A DNA stretch of 6,912 bases from Thauera sp. (GTDB taxonomy: Bacteria; Pseudomonadota; Gammaproteobacteria; Burkholderiales; Rhodocyclaceae), in NCBI GenBank assembly GCA_023150215.1, contig JAKLLJ010000177.1, forward strand, positions 1 to 6,912, read 5' to 3'. Both the position numbers and the translations under genes were made by a program. The stretch's first letter is position 1. Each line of letters opens with the position of its first letter. This document shows, in pieces, positions 5,618-6,912 of this stretch. The notes beneath the pieces were generated by a model that saw only the letters and a program-made list of their open reading frames with translations, was not told the origin of the DNA and did no database searches.

Positions 5618-6912
5618 ATGACACCCTTCCAAGCCCGCCCGAACAAAGCCCACCGCATCTCAGCACTTGTCGCACTCGCATCGATCCATTGGACCTGCCT
5701 GGCCGCCGAGCTGCCCTTCGACATTCCAACCCAGCCGCTCGAGGCCGCGCTGAAGCTGTTCGAAGCACAGGCCGGCGTTCCGGTTCAGCGTCCGCTGCAG
5801 TGGCCCCAAGGGCTGGCTGAAACCCCGGCCGCTGCACTGAGCGGCCGCTTCGAGCCAGTGCGGGCGCTGCATCGCCTGCTTGCGGGACACCCCCTCCAGA
5901 TCGCGGAACACGATGGACGCTTCGTGATCGCGGTGGTCGAGCAAGCCCAGCCCGCCACCGAGCCGGACAAGACCTTGCCCGCGGTGACGGTCACTGCCCG
6001 GCGCGGTGCCGAGCGCGCCAAGGACGTTCCGTTCAGCGTCAGCACGGTTCAGGGGTTCGAGCTGGAGCAGCGGCGCCTCACCACGCTCGAAGAAGCCCTG
6101 CGCGACACCCCTGGCGTGGAGGTCAATGCCTGGGGCGGCTTCGGCGATGCCAACGTGCGCATGCGCGGCGTGGGGTCGCTGTACCAGGTGAGCAGCGAGG
6201 ACAGTTCGGTTGTCGTCAATCTGGACGGTACACCGCTGTCGGCGCGCAACGCTTCGCTGCCCATGCTGGACGTGGAACGCGTCGAGGTGCTCAAGGGGCC
6301 GCAGGGCACGCTCTTCGGCCGCAACAGCGAAGCCGGCGCCATCAACATCGTCACGCGCAAGCCTACCCGCGAACCCGATGGCTATGCGCGCGTCGAGGCC
6401 GGGCAGGAGGGGCAGCGGCTGATCGAGGGCGCCATGGGCGGTGCGCTCGCCGAGGATTGGAGCGCGCGCATCGCGCTGCGCAGCCAGCAGTCGGACGACG
6501 TGGTCCATAACGTCCAGACCGGCAAGCCGATCATGAAGGCCAAGGAACTCGGCCTGCGCGCCAGCGTGCTGTGGCAGCCGCGGGCCGCGACATCTGTGCT
6601 GCTGTCCACCGAGCACCAGGACCAGAAGGACAAGGTCGGCCTGATGCTGCTGCGGCCTTATGGCGATCCGCCCAGCCTGGACGCGACGCCCGGCCTTTTC
6701 GGTGCTGACGTGAAGAGCCACCGGCACGCGCTGGAAATCAATCACGACCTGGCGAGCGCAAGGCTGACGTCTCATACCTCATTCCAGCAGCGCCGCGAAG
6801 ATCAGACCTCGGGGGCCGACCGCATAGTGGCGGCCACCGTGTTCGGGATGCCCACCGAGTACCTCAAGCAATATCGCCGCGACGAATCCGCGTGGAACCA
6901 GGACCTGCGCCT
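5618..6912 (+). CDS. TonB-dependent outer-membrane siderophore receptor with STN domain (3'-partial)
   Basis: This gene encodes an outer-membrane active transporter, most likely for a ferric siderophore, energised by TonB-ExbB-ExbD. The frame is open from the ATG at 5618 to the window end (431 codons seen; full receptors of this type are about 750-850). Residues 1-30 resemble a signal peptide, with a basic start, the hydrophobic ISALVALASIHWTCLAA and likely cleavage after LAA. Residues about 33-105 form a secretin/TonB short N-terminal (STN) domain, FDIPTQPLEAALKLFEAQAG to HPLQIAEHDGRFVIAV. A TonB-box-like LPAVTVTA (120-127) follows. The plug domain (about 135-250) contains RMRGVG (181-186), VVNLDGTPL (199-207) and RVEVLKGPQGTLFGRNSEAG (221-240), then AINIVTRKP. 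The first barrel strands follow. No clear Shine-Dalgarno precedes the start. It lies 60 bp after the methyltransferase gene, probably co-transcribed under Fur control. Receptor class is certain; the ligand is not identifiable. Confidence 0.95.
   Translation, partial: MTPFQARPNKAHRISALVALASIHWTCLAAELPFDIPTQPLEAALKLFEAQAGVPVQRPLQWPQGLAETPAAALSGRFEPVRALHRLLAGHPLQIAEHDGRFVIAVVEQAQPATEPDKTLPAVTVTARRGAERAKDVPFSVSTVQGFELEQRRLTTLEEALRDTPGVEVNAWGGFGDANVRMRGVGSLYQVSSEDSSVVVNLDGTPLSARNASLPMLDVERVEVLKGPQGTLFGRNSEAGAINIVTRKPTREPDGYARVEAGQEGQRLIEGAMGGALAEDWSARIALRSQQSDDVVHNVQTGKPIMKAKELGLRASVLWQPRAATSVLLSTEHQDQKDKVGLMLLRPYGDPPSLDATPGLFGADVKSHRHALEINHDLASARLTSHTSFQQRREDQTSGADRIVAATVFGMPTEYLKQYRRDESAWNQDLR

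Noticed and set aside
4763..5653. A 296-residue minus-strand open frame opposite the methyltransferase
   Set aside because: It shows no motifs and is rich in Arg, Gly and His. The plus strand carries the methyltransferase motifs in order.
5660..6775. A 371-residue minus-strand open frame opposite the receptor gene
   Set aside because: The plus strand encodes an unmistakable signal peptide, STN domain, TonB box and plug. The antisense translation shows no domain and is a codon-bias shadow.

Overview
The window looks like chromosomal DNA of a high-GC proteobacterium. A beta-proteobacterium of the Burkholderiales type is my best guess, from the GC-rich coding style and the combination of a PchR-like AraC regulator with a TonB-dependent iron receptor. 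This is inference; no marker gene is present. It holds five protein-coding genes, two of them cut by the window edges. I see no RNA gene, CRISPR array or insertion sequence.

Left part (1-3527, + strand): a two-gene DNA-modification/restriction-like module. The first gene is a very large N6-adenine DNA methyltransferase of the fused methylase-specificity kind. It is open at the left edge, so its true start lies outside. Its stop overlaps, in an ATGA arrangement, the start of a 235-residue protein with a recognisable D...ExK nuclease signature. The pair reads as an anti-phage restriction-modification-like system in which the large protein probably supplies methylation and DNA recognition and the small one cleavage. 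I cannot assign it to a named system. Any further subunits, such as a helicase, would lie to the left.

Right part (3547-6912): an iron-acquisition locus. A PchR/AlcR-like AraC regulator is on the minus strand. Divergent from it, on the plus strand, are a small-molecule methyltransferase of the leucine-carboxyl-methyltransferase (LCM/TcmP) type and a TonB-dependent outer-membrane receptor that runs off the right edge. The receptor has an N-terminal STN signalling domain, a TonB box and a plug domain. The 184-bp divergent intergenic region carries a good Fur-box-like sequence (13 of 19 consensus positions) in an AT-rich patch, so iron repression of one or both transcription units is likely. The probable logic is: Fur represses when iron is plentiful, the AraC protein senses the ferric siderophore, the receptor imports it, and the methyltransferase modifies the siderophore or a related metabolite.

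The two modules converge tail to tail with only 19 bp between them (3528-3546) and share no evident function. The left one looks like accessory defence cargo placed beside an iron-uptake locus.
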